NCBI GenBank assembly: GCA_016214955.1
Contig: JACRMN010000014.1
Span: 1 to 49,173, forward strand
Direction of reading: 5' to 3'
Source: Deltaproteobacteria bacterium
GTDB lineage: Bacteria; Myxococcota; Myxococcia; Myxococcales; Anaeromyxobacteraceae
DNA: 49,173 nucleotides
The position numbers and the translations under genes were made by a program. The notes under the pieces are model-generated. The model was given only the letters and a program-made list of their open reading frames with translations. It ran no database searches and was not told where the DNA came from. Of the stretch, positions 8,860 to 17,649 are shown one piece after another. Positions within the stretch are counted from its first letter, which is position 1. Every line of letters begins with the position of its first letter.

Positions 8860-9855
8860 ATGAACCGCCGCACCCTGGTCGGACTCGTCGCCCTCGCGCT
8901 CGCCCTGGCCCTCGGGCCGGCCCCCGCGCTGGCGCAGCAGAAGACGGTGATCAAGCTGGGCTGGATCACCTCCGACGGCCCGCAGGACCCGTACGCCATC
9001 GGCGCCCGGGCCTTCAAGCAGGCGCTGGAGAAGACCGCCGGCGGCCAGATCGAGGTCCAGCTCTACCCCAACCGCCAGCTCGGCGACGAGAAGGCGCTGG
9101 TGGAGGGAATGCGCTTCGGCACCCTCGACGCCGGCATCATCACCAACGCGCTGGTGGCGCCGGTGGAGCAGGCCTACCAGCTCAACGACCTGCCCTTCCT
9201 CTTCGCCAGCGAGCAGCAGGCGCAGAAGGTCCTCGACGGCCCCGTGGGACAGAAGCTGGCCAGGAAGCTGGAGGCCAAGGGCATCGTCTCCCTGGCCTGC
9301 ATGGAGGGCGGCTTCCGGCACATGATCAACAACGTCCGCCCGGTGACCAGGCCCGAGGACATCAAGGGCGTGAAGTACCGGGTGATGCAGAACCCCGTGT
9401 ACATCGACATGTTCACGGCGCTGGGCGGCAGCGCCATCCCCATGGCCTGGGGCGAGACCTTCACGGCGGTGCAGCAGGGCACCATCGACGGCCTCGAGAT
9501 CCCGGTGGCGGTCATCGACGCCAACAAGTACTTCGAGGTGACCAAGTACCTGTCCATCACCAACCACACCTACTCGGTCATCCACCTGCTCATGTCGAAG
9601 CGCACCTTCGACAAGCTCTCGCCCGACCTGCAGAAGGCGGTGCGCGAGGCGGCGGCCACCGCCACCGCCGAGCAGCGCAAGGCCTCGGGCACCAACGCCC
9701 GGGAGCTGCTGGCGAACCTTCAGGCCAAGGGCATGAAGGTGAACCCCATCGCCGACCCGGCCGCCTTCCGGGCCACGGTGAAGGGCATCTACGAGAAGTA
9801 CCGCGCCACCATCGGCCCCGAGCTCATGGACGAGGCGCTGGCGGCGGTGAAGTAG
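8860..9855 (+). CDS. dctP: TRAP transporter solute-binding protein DctP
   Basis: This 331-residue periplasmic binding protein of a tripartite ATP-independent transporter has a signal peptide covering residues 1-26 (cleavage at ALAQQ). The DctP fold is clear: GWITSDGPQDPYAIGARAF, then FKQALEKTAGGQIEV, and the conserved carboxylate-binding arginine in KGVKYRVMQNP, followed by GSAIPMAWGETFTAVQQGTI. The Arg usually forms a salt bridge with the carboxylate of the ligand, so an organic acid is expected. GGAGG lies 8 nt before the ATG. The dctQ start codon follows its stop codon without a gap. Confidence 0.94.
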   Translation: MNRRTLVGLVALALALALGPAPALAQQKTVIKLGWITSDGPQDPYAIGARAFKQALEKTAGGQIEVQLYPNRQLGDEKALVEGMRFGTLDAGIITNALVAPVEQAYQLNDLPFLFASEQQAQKVLDGPVGQKLARKLEAKGIVSLACMEGGFRHMINNVRPVTRPEDIKGVKYRVMQNPVYIDMFTALGGSAIPMAWGETFTAVQQGTIDGLEIPVAVIDANKYFEVTKYLSITNHTYSVIHLLMSKRTFDKLSPDLQKAVREAAATATAEQRKASGTNARELLANLQAKGMKVNPIADPAAFRATVKGIYEKYRATIGPELMDEALAAVK

Positions 9856-10356
9856 ATGCGGCTCGGCGCCGCGCGGCTGCTGCGCTCGGTCAACGACGTG
9901 CTGGCGACCACGACCCGCGGGGCCGTGGTCGCCGCCGCCGGCGTCATGCTGGTGTCCCTGGCCGCGCAGGTGGTGATGCGCTACGTGTTCGGCGCGGCGC
10001 TGACCTGGAGCGAGGAGCTGGCGCTGCTGCTCTTCAGCTGGATCGTCCTCCTCATGTCGGCCCTGGGGGTGCGGGAGGGGTTCCACGTGAGGATGGACCT
10101 GGTGGCCGGCCACCTGCCGCCCCGCGCCGCCGGCGCCCTGGCCCACCTCATCCAGCTCGGGGTGCTGGCGGCCGGGCTCTTCCTCCTGCGGCACGGGTGG
10201 CGGTACTTCGTCGAGACGCGCGGCTCGGTCTCGGCCGCCATCGCCTACCCCATCGAGCTGCTCCACCTGGCCGCGCCCGTGGGGGGAGCGCTCATCGTCC
10301 TCTTCGCGCTGGAGCGGCTGCTCGACCCGCTCCCGCCGCCGGCCGGGGAGCGCTGA
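9856..10356 (+). CDS. dctQ: TRAP transporter small membrane subunit DctQ
   Basis: This 166-residue protein has four predicted membrane helices (about residues 20-42, 52-72, 92-115 and 133-153), the usual DctQ layout. The conserved WSEELALLLFSWIVL segment is present, followed by GVREGFHVRMDL. It partners with DctM in the sodium- or proton-driven import complex. The ATG directly abuts the dctP stop codon, and its own TGA overlaps the dctM start (ATGA-type, 1 nt), so the three are one translationally coupled operon. Confidence 0.93.
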   Translation: MRLGAARLLRSVNDVLATTTRGAVVAAAGVMLVSLAAQVVMRYVFGAALTWSEELALLLFSWIVLLMSALGVREGFHVRMDLVAGHLPPRAAGALAHLIQLGVLAAGLFLLRHGWRYFVETRGSVSAAIAYPIELLHLAAPVGGALIVLFALERLLDPLPPPAGER

Positions 10357-11642
10357 TGGTCCAGCCGGCCTGGATCCTGAGCGTCGGCTTCGGCGTGCTG
10401 ATGGTGCTGGGCGTGCCGTTCGGCTTCGCCCTGGTGCTCACCACCATCCTGGTGGTGGTCACCGCCGACATCGACGGCATGCTGCTGGCCCAGACGCTCA
10501 TCGCCGGCACCCAGTCCTTCAGCCTGCTGGCCATCCCCTTCTTCATGCTGGCCGGGGAGATCATGTCGGCGGGAGGGCTCTCGGCGCGGCTGGTGAACGT
10601 GGCCAGCGTCTTCGTGCGCCACCTGCGCGGAGGGCTGGGCCAGGTGACCATCCTGGCGGCGGTGGTCTTCGCCGCCATCTCCGGCTCGGCCCCGGCCACC
10701 ACCGCGGCCATCGGCTCGATCATGATCCCGGCGATGGCGGCCAGGGGCTACGACCGGGCCTTCGCCGCCGCGCTGGCGGTGAGCGCCGGGGTGCTCGGCC
10801 CCATGATCCCGCCCTCCATCGCCGGCGTCATCTGGGGCGTGGTCGCCGAGCAGTCCATCGCCCGGCTCTTCCTCTCCACCGTCGTCCCGGGCCTGGCCAT
10901 CGCCGCCGGGCTGCTGGTCATCTGCTGGTGGCAGGCGCGCAAGCAGGGCATCCCGCTCGAGCCGCGGGCCTCGCGGGCCGAGATCCTCCAGGCGCTCCGC
11001 GACGGGAAGTGGGCGCTGCTCACCCCGGTGATCGTCCTGGGCGGGATCTACGGCGGCGCCTTCACGCCCACCGAGGCGGCGGTGGTGAGCTGCGTCTACG
11101 GCCTGTTCGTCGGTTTCGTGGTGGAGCGGCGGCTCTCGCTGCGCGAGCTCCCCGGCATCGTCGTCAGCGCCATGCGGGTGACCACCATCGTCATGTTCAT
11201 CATCGCCGCCTCGGGGGGCTTCGGCTTCCTGGTGGCGCAGGAGCAGGTGGCGGCCAAGGGGGCCGCCTGGCTGGCCACGCACCTCGAGGAGAAGTGGCTC
11301 ATGCTCCTGGTGCTGAACCTGGCCTTCTTCGTGGTGGCGGCGGTGATGGACGAGATCGCCATCATGGTGATCTTCGGCCCCATGCTGATGGCCATCGCCA
11401 GCCGCTTCGGCCTCGACCCCATCCACTTCGGCGCCATGATCGTGACCAACGTCTCCATCGGCATGGCGGCCCCGCCCATCGGCTACTGCCTCTTCGTGGG
11501 CATGGCCATCAGCAACCTGCCGCTGGGGCGCATCGCGCGGGCCATCTGGCCGCAGGTCGCCTGGATGCTGGTGGTCCTCTTCCTGACCACCTACGTCCCG
11601 GCCTTCTCGCTCGGCATCCAGGCGCTGCTGGGCCGGCACTGA
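10356..11642 (+). CDS. dctM: TRAP transporter large membrane subunit DctM
   Basis: This 428-residue polytopic membrane protein forms the ion-coupled transport channel of the TRAP system. Motifs of the family are visible: SFSLLAIPFFMLAGEIMSAG, AAISGSAPATTAAIGSIMIP, GPMIPPSIAGVIWGVVA, and the C-terminal MAAPPIGYCLFVG. About twelve membrane helices are expected. The start ATG at 10356 shares one base with the dctQ stop. It is the last gene of the amidohydrolase-dctP-dctQ-dctM unit, and the next gene seems to have its own promoter just before its start codon. Confidence 0.95.
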   Translation: MVQPAWILSVGFGVLMVLGVPFGFALVLTTILVVVTADIDGMLLAQTLIAGTQSFSLLAIPFFMLAGEIMSAGGLSARLVNVASVFVRHLRGGLGQVTILAAVVFAAISGSAPATTAAIGSIMIPAMAARGYDRAFAAALAVSAGVLGPMIPPSIAGVIWGVVAEQSIARLFLSTVVPGLAIAAGLLVICWWQARKQGIPLEPRASRAEILQALRDGKWALLTPVIVLGGIYGGAFTPTEAAVVSCVYGLFVGFVVERRLSLRELPGIVVSAMRVTTIVMFIIAASGGFGFLVAQEQVAAKGAAWLATHLEEKWLMLLVLNLAFFVVAAVMDEIAIMVIFGPMLMAIASRFGLDPIHFGAMIVTNVSIGMAAPPIGYCLFVGMAISNLPLGRIARAIWPQVAWMLVVLFLTTYVPAFSLGIQALLGRH

Positions 11643-11677
11643 TCCGGGGGGATGAGGTGGCGCCGACGGGCCGCTGG

Positions 11678-11683
11678 TAGTCT
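11678..11683 (+). promoter_or_regulatory. -10 box of a putative leaderless thioesterase mRNA
   Basis: TAGTCT is followed by six bases and then the ATG at 11690, so transcription would begin at or next to the start codon. No Shine-Dalgarno sequence is present. The -35 region is not clear. Confidence 0.45.
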
Positions 11684-11689
11684 CGCGCC

Positions 11690-12145
11690 ATGACATCCTT
11701 CCAGCCCGCCGACCCCCGGTTCGAGGCCCGCGTCCGGGCCAGCTACGCGCGCCAGGCGATGATGAGGACGCTCGGGGCGACGCTGGAGCGGGTGGCGCCG
11801 GGCGAGGTGGACATCCGCCTCCCGTTCCGCGACCACCTCACGCAGCAGCACGGGTTCCTCCACGCCGGCGCCATGACCACCGTCGTGGACAGCGCCTGCG
11901 GCTACGCGGCGCTCACGCTGATGCCGGCCGGGGCAGCGGTGCTCACGGTCGAGTTCAAGGTGAACCTGATGGCGCCCGCGAAGGGCGAGGCCATCGTGGC
12001 GCGGGGCCGCGTGCTCAAGGCCGGGCGGACGCTCATGACCTGCGCCGGCGACGCGTTCGCGGTCGAGGGCGGCGAGGAGCGGCTCGTCGCCACCATGCTG
12101 GCCACGGTGATGGTGGTGCAGGGGCGGGCGGGGATGGCGGACTGA
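11690..12145 (+). CDS. PaaI-family acyl-CoA thioesterase (hot-dog fold)
   Basis: This 151-residue hot-dog-fold protein of the PaaI/YdiI branch hydrolyses acyl- or aryl-CoA thioesters. The diagnostic motif QQHGFLHAGAMTTVVDSACGYAA carries the HGGxxxxxxD-like active site (HAGAMTTVVD), followed by VEFKVNLMAPAKGE, as in other members. The ATG at 11690 has no Shine-Dalgarno but does have a -10-like TAGTCT ending 6 nt upstream, suggesting a leaderless mRNA. It may work downstream of the TRAP/amidohydrolase pathway if that pathway makes an aromatic CoA ester, but this is only positional. Confidence 0.85.
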   Translation: MTSFQPADPRFEARVRASYARQAMMRTLGATLERVAPGEVDIRLPFRDHLTQQHGFLHAGAMTTVVDSACGYAALTLMPAGAAVLTVEFKVNLMAPAKGEAIVARGRVLKAGRTLMTCAGDAFAVEGGEERLVATMLATVMVVQGRAGMAD

Positions 12146-12181
12146 GGCCTCCGGCGGGCCTGCCGGCCGCGCCCCGGCCTC

Positions 12182-12706
12182 TCAGTACTGGACCGAGTAC
12201 GACATCTTGTAGGCCGGGCCCGGGCGAGCGCTGGCGACGGGAACCTCCCGCCCCGCCATCTCGGACCGAGCGCATCTGGCAAGGACCTCGCCGCCGCTGG
12301 TCCGCTGCAGCGGCGCGGCATCGACGATCCTCACCGCGCCCGCGAGAGGCTGGAGGTCCAGCACCAGGACCGCGAGCTGCGGGCTGCCCCCGCCCGTCCC
12401 GGTGCGTGCGGCGCACTGCCTCACGCTCGCGCCCAGAGGTCCCAGGGCGGTGAACAGGTCCCCCGGCGACCTTCCCTGCCGCCCCACCGGCCGGTCCTCC
12501 CGCGACCGTTCCGGCCGGGCAGGAGCAGGCGGGAGCGGAGGTGGGGGGGAGGGAGGGGCCGGGGCGGGCCCGGCGGCCGGAGGCGCGGAGGTGAGGGGTG
12601 CCGCACCAGGGGAAGCCCCGGGCATGGTGGTGCGCCAGACGACGACCCCCAGGACACCGGCGAGGAGGAGGATGGCGCCCGCGCCCAGGAGGAAGGTCCG
12701 ACCCAC
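12182..12706 (-). CDS. Membrane-anchored protein of unknown function
   Basis: This 174-residue protein has one N-terminal membrane helix (residues 4-25, FLLGAGAILLLAGVLGVVVW), then about 45 proline/alanine-rich residues forming a likely periplasmic linker, then a small domain of about 95 residues (from LFTALGPLGASVRQC to the C-terminus YKMSYSVQY). The domain holds three cysteines and has a pattern seen in myxobacterial proteins with a C-terminal TonB- or AgmX-like domain, but I cannot assign it. The GTG at 12706 is preceded at 7 nt by TACTCT and has no Shine-Dalgarno. It is divergent from the cus genes. Confidence 0.55.
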   Translation of the reverse strand: MGRTFLLGAGAILLLAGVLGVVVWRTTMPGASPGAAPLTSAPPAAGPAPAPPSPPPPLPPAPARPERSREDRPVGRQGRSPGDLFTALGPLGASVRQCAARTGTGGGSPQLAVLVLDLQPLAGAVRIVDAAPLQRTSGGEVLARCARSEMAGREVPVASARPGPAYKMSYSVQY

Positions 12707-12837
12707 GGGCGCGAGAGTACCGGACTGCTCCAGGGAGGACGAGCACGACGAGGATTTCCCGGCGAACCGCCGCCACGGTGTGCTTGTTCGCCCTGGTGCG
12801 AGGCGAGTCGGTCTATCATCCTCCGGAGGGGGTCGCG

Positions 12838-14217
12838 ATGAGGCTCGTCGGCTACGTCGCGCTGGGGCTCCTGGCGACCGTCGCGTCGTTCGTGGCCGGT
12901 TCCCGGTGGGGCCACCGGCGCGCCGCGATCACCGCCCGGCAGGAGGGCGCCCGCGCCTTCGCCTGTCCGATGCACCCGCAGTACCGGTCCGATCACGCCG
13001 GCGACTGCCCCGCCTGCGGCATGCGCCTGGAGCCGGTGCCGAATGAGGGCCAGGCGCGATCGAGCTCCGGCCAGCACCTCCCCGCCGGGGCGGTGCGCGT
13101 CAGCCCCGAGCGCCAGCAGACCATCGGCGTGCGCCTCGGCGCCGTGGAGCGCGTCTCCGGGACGCGGACCCTCCGGACCACCGGGCGCGTGGCGCCCGAC
13201 GAGAACGCGGTGTACCCGCTGGTCGCGGGCGCGGACGGCCTGGTGCGCGGTGTCCGGGGCGCGACGACCGGCTCGCTGGTGAAGAAGAACGAGGTCCTGC
13301 TCTCGTTTTACGCGCCGGAGTTCGTCAACGCCCAGATCTCCTACTTCTCGGGCGTGGAGAGCCTGACCCGGGGTGCCAGCGCCGACGGCGTCGAGCGCTT
13401 CGCCAACACGCTCCGCAACCTGGGGATCTCCGAGCAGCAGCTCGCCGAGATGCGCACCAGCCGCAAGATCAACCAGTTCATCGACATCGTCTCCCCGGTC
13501 GACGGCTTCGTCCTCGATCGCAAGGCGTCGGTGGGCCTGCGCTGCGCCCGGGGCTTCGAGTTCTACCGCATCGCCGACCTGCGCCGGGTGTGGATCCTGG
13601 CCGACGTCTACGAGAACCAGGCACCCTTCATCCGCCCCGGGTCGAAGGCCCGCATCACCTCCCAGCTCCAGGATCGCCGGTTCGAGGCCACCGTCAGCCG
13701 CGCCGAGCCGACCTTCGACGAGGCGACCCGAACCCTCAAGGTGAGGCTGGAGACCGACAACCCGCGGTTCGCGCTCAAGCCCGGGATGTTCGTCGACGTC
13801 AGCTTTGACATCGACCTCCCGGCGTCGCTGGCCGTTCCCGCCGAGGCCATCGTGGACTCGGGCCTGCGCAAGGTCGTCTTCGTCGATCGTGGCCAGGGCA
13901 CCTTCGAGCCGCGCGCGGTGGAGACGGGCTGGCGGCTCGCCGACCAGGTGGAGGTCACCCGGGGGCTGATGGACGGCGAGCGCATCGTCATCTCGGGCAC
14001 GTTCCTGATGGACTCCGAGAGCCGCATGAGGGCCTCCAGCCAGGGCATCTTCGGTGCCGCTGCCAGGGATCCGGTGTGCGGAATGGAGGTCGACGAGAAG
14101 CGGGCGGCTGCGGCGGGCAGGAGGTCGGACTACCAGGGCGCGACCTACTACTTCTGCGCCGACGAGTGCAAGCAGAGGTTCGACGCGGAGCCTGCCAGGT
14201 ACGGCCAGGCCAGGTGA
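12838..14217 (+). CDS. cusB: CusB-like heavy-metal RND efflux adaptor with HMBD and YHS domains
   Basis: This 459-residue periplasmic adaptor of a copper/silver efflux pump has an N-terminal signal/anchor (residues 4-21). It is followed by a heavy-metal-binding domain with the signature ACPMHPQYRSDHAGDCPACG (residues about 41-60), and then the CusB core: barrel-sandwich and helical parts (LLSFYAPEFVNAQ, DIVSPVDGFVLD) and a beta-barrel with ALKPGMFVDV. The C-terminal 45 residues form a YHS domain (DPVCGMEVDE ... YYFCADECKQRF), a metal-binding module. One protein thus has metal-binding modules at both ends. The ATG at 12838 follows GGAGGGGG. The open frame extends upstream, but the signal peptide fixes this start. 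A -10-like TATCAT lies at 12814-12819. Confidence 0.9.
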   Translation: MRLVGYVALGLLATVASFVAGSRWGHRRAAITARQEGARAFACPMHPQYRSDHAGDCPACGMRLEPVPNEGQARSSSGQHLPAGAVRVSPERQQTIGVRLGAVERVSGTRTLRTTGRVAPDENAVYPLVAGADGLVRGVRGATTGSLVKKNEVLLSFYAPEFVNAQISYFSGVESLTRGASADGVERFANTLRNLGISEQQLAEMRTSRKINQFIDIVSPVDGFVLDRKASVGLRCARGFEFYRIADLRRVWILADVYENQAPFIRPGSKARITSQLQDRRFEATVSRAEPTFDEATRTLKVRLETDNPRFALKPGMFVDVSFDIDLPASLAVPAEAIVDSGLRKVVFVDRGQGTFEPRAVETGWRLADQVEVTRGLMDGERIVISGTFLMDSESRMRASSQGIFGAAARDPVCGMEVDEKRAAAAGRRSDYQGATYYFCADECKQRFDAEPARYGQAR

Positions 14218-14264
14218 CTTCCCAGCACGAATGACGACCGGCGGAAGCGGCGCCCTCGGGTGGC

Positions 14265-17200
14265 GTGGTGATCAAGCGAGTCATCGACTTCTCGGTCCAG
14301 AACCGGTTCCTCGTCCTCCTCCTCATCGGCGCCGCGGCCGCGGGTGGAGCCTGGTCGCTGCGGCGGGTCCCGCTCGACGCCATCCCCGACCTCAGCGACA
14401 CCCAGGTCATCATCTACACCCGCTGGGACCGCAGCCCCGACGTCGTCGAGGCGCAGATCACCTACCCCATCGTCACCGCCATGCTGGGGGCGCCGCAGGT
14501 CCGGGCCGTCCGCGGCTTCTCCGACTTCGGCTACTCGTTCGTCTACGTCATCTTCGAGGACGGCACCGACATCTACTGGGCCCGGACCCGGACGCTCGAG
14601 TACCTCTCCGGCGTCCTGGGCCGCCTGCCGCCGGACGCCAAGACGGAGCTCGGCCCCGACGCCACCGGCCTGGGCTGGGTCTTCCAGTACGCGCTGGTGG
14701 ACGAGTCGGGCCAGCGCAGCCTGGCCGACCTGCGCTCCTACCAGGACTGGACGCTGCGCTACTACCTCAAGGCGGTCCCGGGCGTCGCCGAGGTGGCGTC
14801 GGTCGGCGGCTTCGGCCGGCAGTACCAGGTCAACGTCGACCCCAACAAGCTCCGCAACCACCGCCTCTCGATCCAGCGGGTGGTCGAGGCGGTGCGCGGC
14901 GGGAACATCGAGGCGGGTGGCAGGCTCATCGAGTTCGGCGGGACGGAGTACATGGTCCGGGGGCGCGGATACGCGCAGTCCATTGCCGACCTCGAGAGCA
15001 TCGTGGTCTCGGCCAGCCAGAGCGGGACGCCGATCCGGGTGCGGGACATCGGCCAGGTGGTCCTGGGCCCGGACCTGCGGCGCGGGGTCTCCGACCTCGA
15101 CGGCAAGGGCGAGGCGGTCTCGGGCATCATCGTCATGCGCCAGGGCCAGAACGCCCTCGACGTCATCGAGCGGGTCAAGAAGCGCATCCACGAGATCGAG
15201 CCCGGGCTTCCCCCCGGGCTGTCCATCGTCCCCATCTACGACCGCTCCGAGCTCATCCACCGCGCCATCGACAACGTCACCGGGACGCTCCTCGAGGTGG
15301 TCCTGACGGTGGTCTTCGTCGTCCTCCTGTTCCTGTGGCACATCCCCAGCGCGCTCATCCCCGTCATCACCATCCCGGTGGCGGTGCTGGTCTCCTTCAT
15401 CCCCTTCCGGATGCTGGGCATCACCGCCAACATCATGTCCCTCGGCGGCATCGCCATCGCCATGGGCGAGCTCGTCGACGCGGCCATCGTGGTCGTGGAG
15501 CAGACCCACAAGAAGCTGGAGGAACGAGGTCGCACCGGGGAGGCGGTCGACCATCGCGCGGTGATCATCGAGGCGGTGAAGGAGGTGGCGCCGGCCAGCT
15601 TCTTCGCCCTCCTGGTCATCGCCGTCTCCTTCCTGCCGGTCCTCACCCTGGAGGCGCAGGAGGGACGGCTGTTCAAGCCGCTCGCCTACACCAAGACCCT
15701 GGCCATGATCGTGGCGGCCGGCCTGGCCATCACCCTCGACCCGGCGCTGCGGCTCCTCTTCATCCGCATCCGCCGCTTCGAGTTCCGGCCGGCGTGGCTG
15801 TGCCGCACCACCAACGCCGTGCTCGTCGGCCACATCCACTCCGAGGAGAAGCACCCCATCAGCCGCCTCCTGGGCCGCCTCTACGAGCCGGTGGTGCGCT
15901 GGTCGCTGCGCTGGAAGTGGACCGTGATCGGCCTCTCCCTGGCGCTGATCGCGGCGACGGTGCCGGTCTTCTTCAAGCTCGGATCGGAGTTCATGCCGCC
16001 GCTCGACGAGGGGGCGCTCTTCTACATGCCCACCACCACGCCCGGGATCTCCATCTCCGAGGCGCAGACGCTGCTCCAGGTGAGCGACCGGATCATCCGC
16101 CAGTTCCCCGAGGTCGACCGCGTGCTGGGCAAGGCGGGCCGGGCCGACACCAGCACCGATCCCGCGCCGCTGTCGATGCTGGAGACCGTCATCACCCTGA
16201 AGCCGCGCGAGCAGTGGCGGCGGGTGCCGACCTGGTACTCGGGCTGGGCGCCGGAGTGGCTGAAGCCGATCTTCCGACCCTTCACCCGCGACCACATCTC
16301 CACCGAGGAGCTCGTCAACCAGCTCAACCGGGCCCTGGAGCTGCCGGGGGTGTCCAACGCCTGGACCATGCCGATCAAGGCGCGCATCGACATGCTGACC
16401 ACCGGCATCCGCACGCCCCTCGGCCTCAAGATCTCCGGCGACGACCTCCAGGCCATCGAGGACATCGGCACCCGCATCGAGGCCCTGCTGCCGTCGGTGC
16501 CCGGGACCCGGAACGTCTTCGCGGAGCGGACCGGCGCGGGCTTCTTCCTCGACATCGAGTGGAACCGCGACGAGCTGGCCCGCTACGGCCTCTCCATGGA
16601 CGAGGCGCAGGCGGTGGTCCAGAACGCCATCGGCGGCGAGAACGTCACCACCACGGTCGAGGGGCGGGCGCGCTACCCGGTGAACGTCCGCTACATGCGC
16701 GACTTCCGCTCCGACTTCGAGGCCCTCGGCCGCGTGCTGGTCCCGGCCTCCGGCGGGGAGCGCCAGATCCCCCTGGGACAGCTGGCCGCCATCAAGGTCG
16801 CCACCGGGCCGGCCATGATCCGCAACGAGGACGGCCTGCTGACCGGCTACGTGTTCGTGGACGTCGACGGCCGGGATCTGGCTGGCTACGTGGAGGAGGC
16901 GGACAAGCTCATCCGCGAGAAGGTGCAGCTGCCGGCGGGCTACGCGGCGCTGTGGAGCGGGCAGTACGAGGCCATGGCGCGGGTGCGCGAGCGGCTGACC
17001 TACGTGATCCCGCTGACCCTCTTCCTCGTGTTCCTGCTCCTCTACCTCAACACCCGGTCCCTGACGAAGACGGCCATCGTCGCCCTGGCGGTGCCCTTCT
17101 CCGCCATCGGCGCGGTCTGGTACCTCTACCTGCTGGGCTACAACATGAGCATCGCCGTGTGGGTGGGGCTCATCGCCCTCATGGGCGTGGACGCCGAGAC

Positions 17201-17558
17201 CGGCGTCTTCATGCTGCTCTACCTCGACCTCGCCTACGACCAGGCGAGGAAGGAAGGGCGGCTGGGGTCGCGGGCCGCCCTGGAGGAGACCATCGTGCAC
17301 GGCGCGGCCCGGCGGCTGCGTCCCAAGTTCATGACCGTGGCCACGACCTTCCTCGGCTTCCTCCCGATCATGTGGGCCACGGGCACCGGCTCGGACGTGT
17401 GGAAGCGAATCGCCGCGCCGATGGTGGGCGGGATCTTCACCTCCTTCCTCCTCGAGCTGGTCGTCTATCCGGCCATCTACGAGATCTGGAAGTGGCACTT
17501 CGAGGTGAAGCCGAGGCTGGCGGCCGCGCCGGCGGCGGCTGCGCTCGGCCCGCCCTGA
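14265..17558 (+). CDS. cusA: CusA/CzcA-family heavy-metal RND efflux pump
   Basis: This 1097-residue inner-membrane proton-driven pump has the normal length for the HME-RND family. It starts VIKRVIDFSVQNRFLVLLL, with twelve membrane helices and two large periplasmic loops. Helix 4 carries GELVDAAIVVVEQTHKKLEE; the D-A-A-(x)n-E pattern resembles the copper/silver type rather than the DFG(x)3DGAV type of zinc/cobalt pumps. Other markers are PLDEGALFYMPTTTPGIS and the last helical bundle VGLIALMGVDAETGVFML. Two GTG codons (14265 and 14268) are possible starts. It lies 47 nt after cusB in one operon. No outer-membrane cusC partner is present here, so the channel must come from elsewhere. Confidence 0.93.
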   Translation: MVIKRVIDFSVQNRFLVLLLIGAAAAGGAWSLRRVPLDAIPDLSDTQVIIYTRWDRSPDVVEAQITYPIVTAMLGAPQVRAVRGFSDFGYSFVYVIFEDGTDIYWARTRTLEYLSGVLGRLPPDAKTELGPDATGLGWVFQYALVDESGQRSLADLRSYQDWTLRYYLKAVPGVAEVASVGGFGRQYQVNVDPNKLRNHRLSIQRVVEAVRGGNIEAGGRLIEFGGTEYMVRGRGYAQSIADLESIVVSASQSGTPIRVRDIGQVVLGPDLRRGVSDLDGKGEAVSGIIVMRQGQNALDVIERVKKRIHEIEPGLPPGLSIVPIYDRSELIHRAIDNVTGTLLEVVLTVVFVVLLFLWHIPSALIPVITIPVAVLVSFIPFRMLGITANIMSLGGIAIAMGELVDAAIVVVEQTHKKLEERGRTGEAVDHRAVIIEAVKEVAPASFFALLVIAVSFLPVLTLEAQEGRLFKPLAYTKTLAMIVAAGLAITLDPALRLLFIRIRRFEFRPAWLCRTTNAVLVGHIHSEEKHPISRLLGRLYEPVVRWSLRWKWTVIGLSLALIAATVPVFFKLGSEFMPPLDEGALFYMPTTTPGISISEAQTLLQVSDRIIRQFPEVDRVLGKAGRADTSTDPAPLSMLETVITLKPREQWRRVPTWYSGWAPEWLKPIFRPFTRDHISTEELVNQLNRALELPGVSNAWTMPIKARIDMLTTGIRTPLGLKISGDDLQAIEDIGTRIEALLPSVPGTRNVFAERTGAGFFLDIEWNRDELARYGLSMDEAQAVVQNAIGGENVTTTVEGRARYPVNVRYMRDFRSDFEALGRVLVPASGGERQIPLGQLAAIKVATGPAMIRNEDGLLTGYVFVDVDGRDLAGYVEEADKLIREKVQLPAGYAALWSGQYEAMARVRERLTYVIPLTLFLVFLLLYLNTRSLTKTAIVALAVPFSAIGAVWYLYLLGYNMSIAVWVGLIALMGVDAETGVFMLLYLDLAYDQARKEGRLGSRAALEETIVHGAARRLRPKFMTVATTFLGFLPIMWATGTGSDVWKRIAAPMVGGIFTSFLLELVVYPAIYEIWKWHFEVKPRLAAAPAAAALGPP

Positions 17559-17595
17559 TGGCGCCTCCCCGAGGGCCGGCCGCAGGCAGAAGAAG

Positions 17596-17623
17596 ACCGG
17601 GGAGGGACGGATCCCTCCCCGGT
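17596..17623. terminator. Bidirectional hairpin between cusA and the multicopper oxidase gene
   Basis: A perfect 12-bp stem, ACCGGGGAGGGA paired with TCCCTCCCCGGT around a CGGA loop, sits between the convergent stop codons at 17558 and 17650. No T-run follows on either side. Its perfect symmetry and position suit a shared terminator. Confidence 0.7.
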
Positions 17624-17649
17624 CGGTCAGCGAGCGTCAGGCCTGGCTC

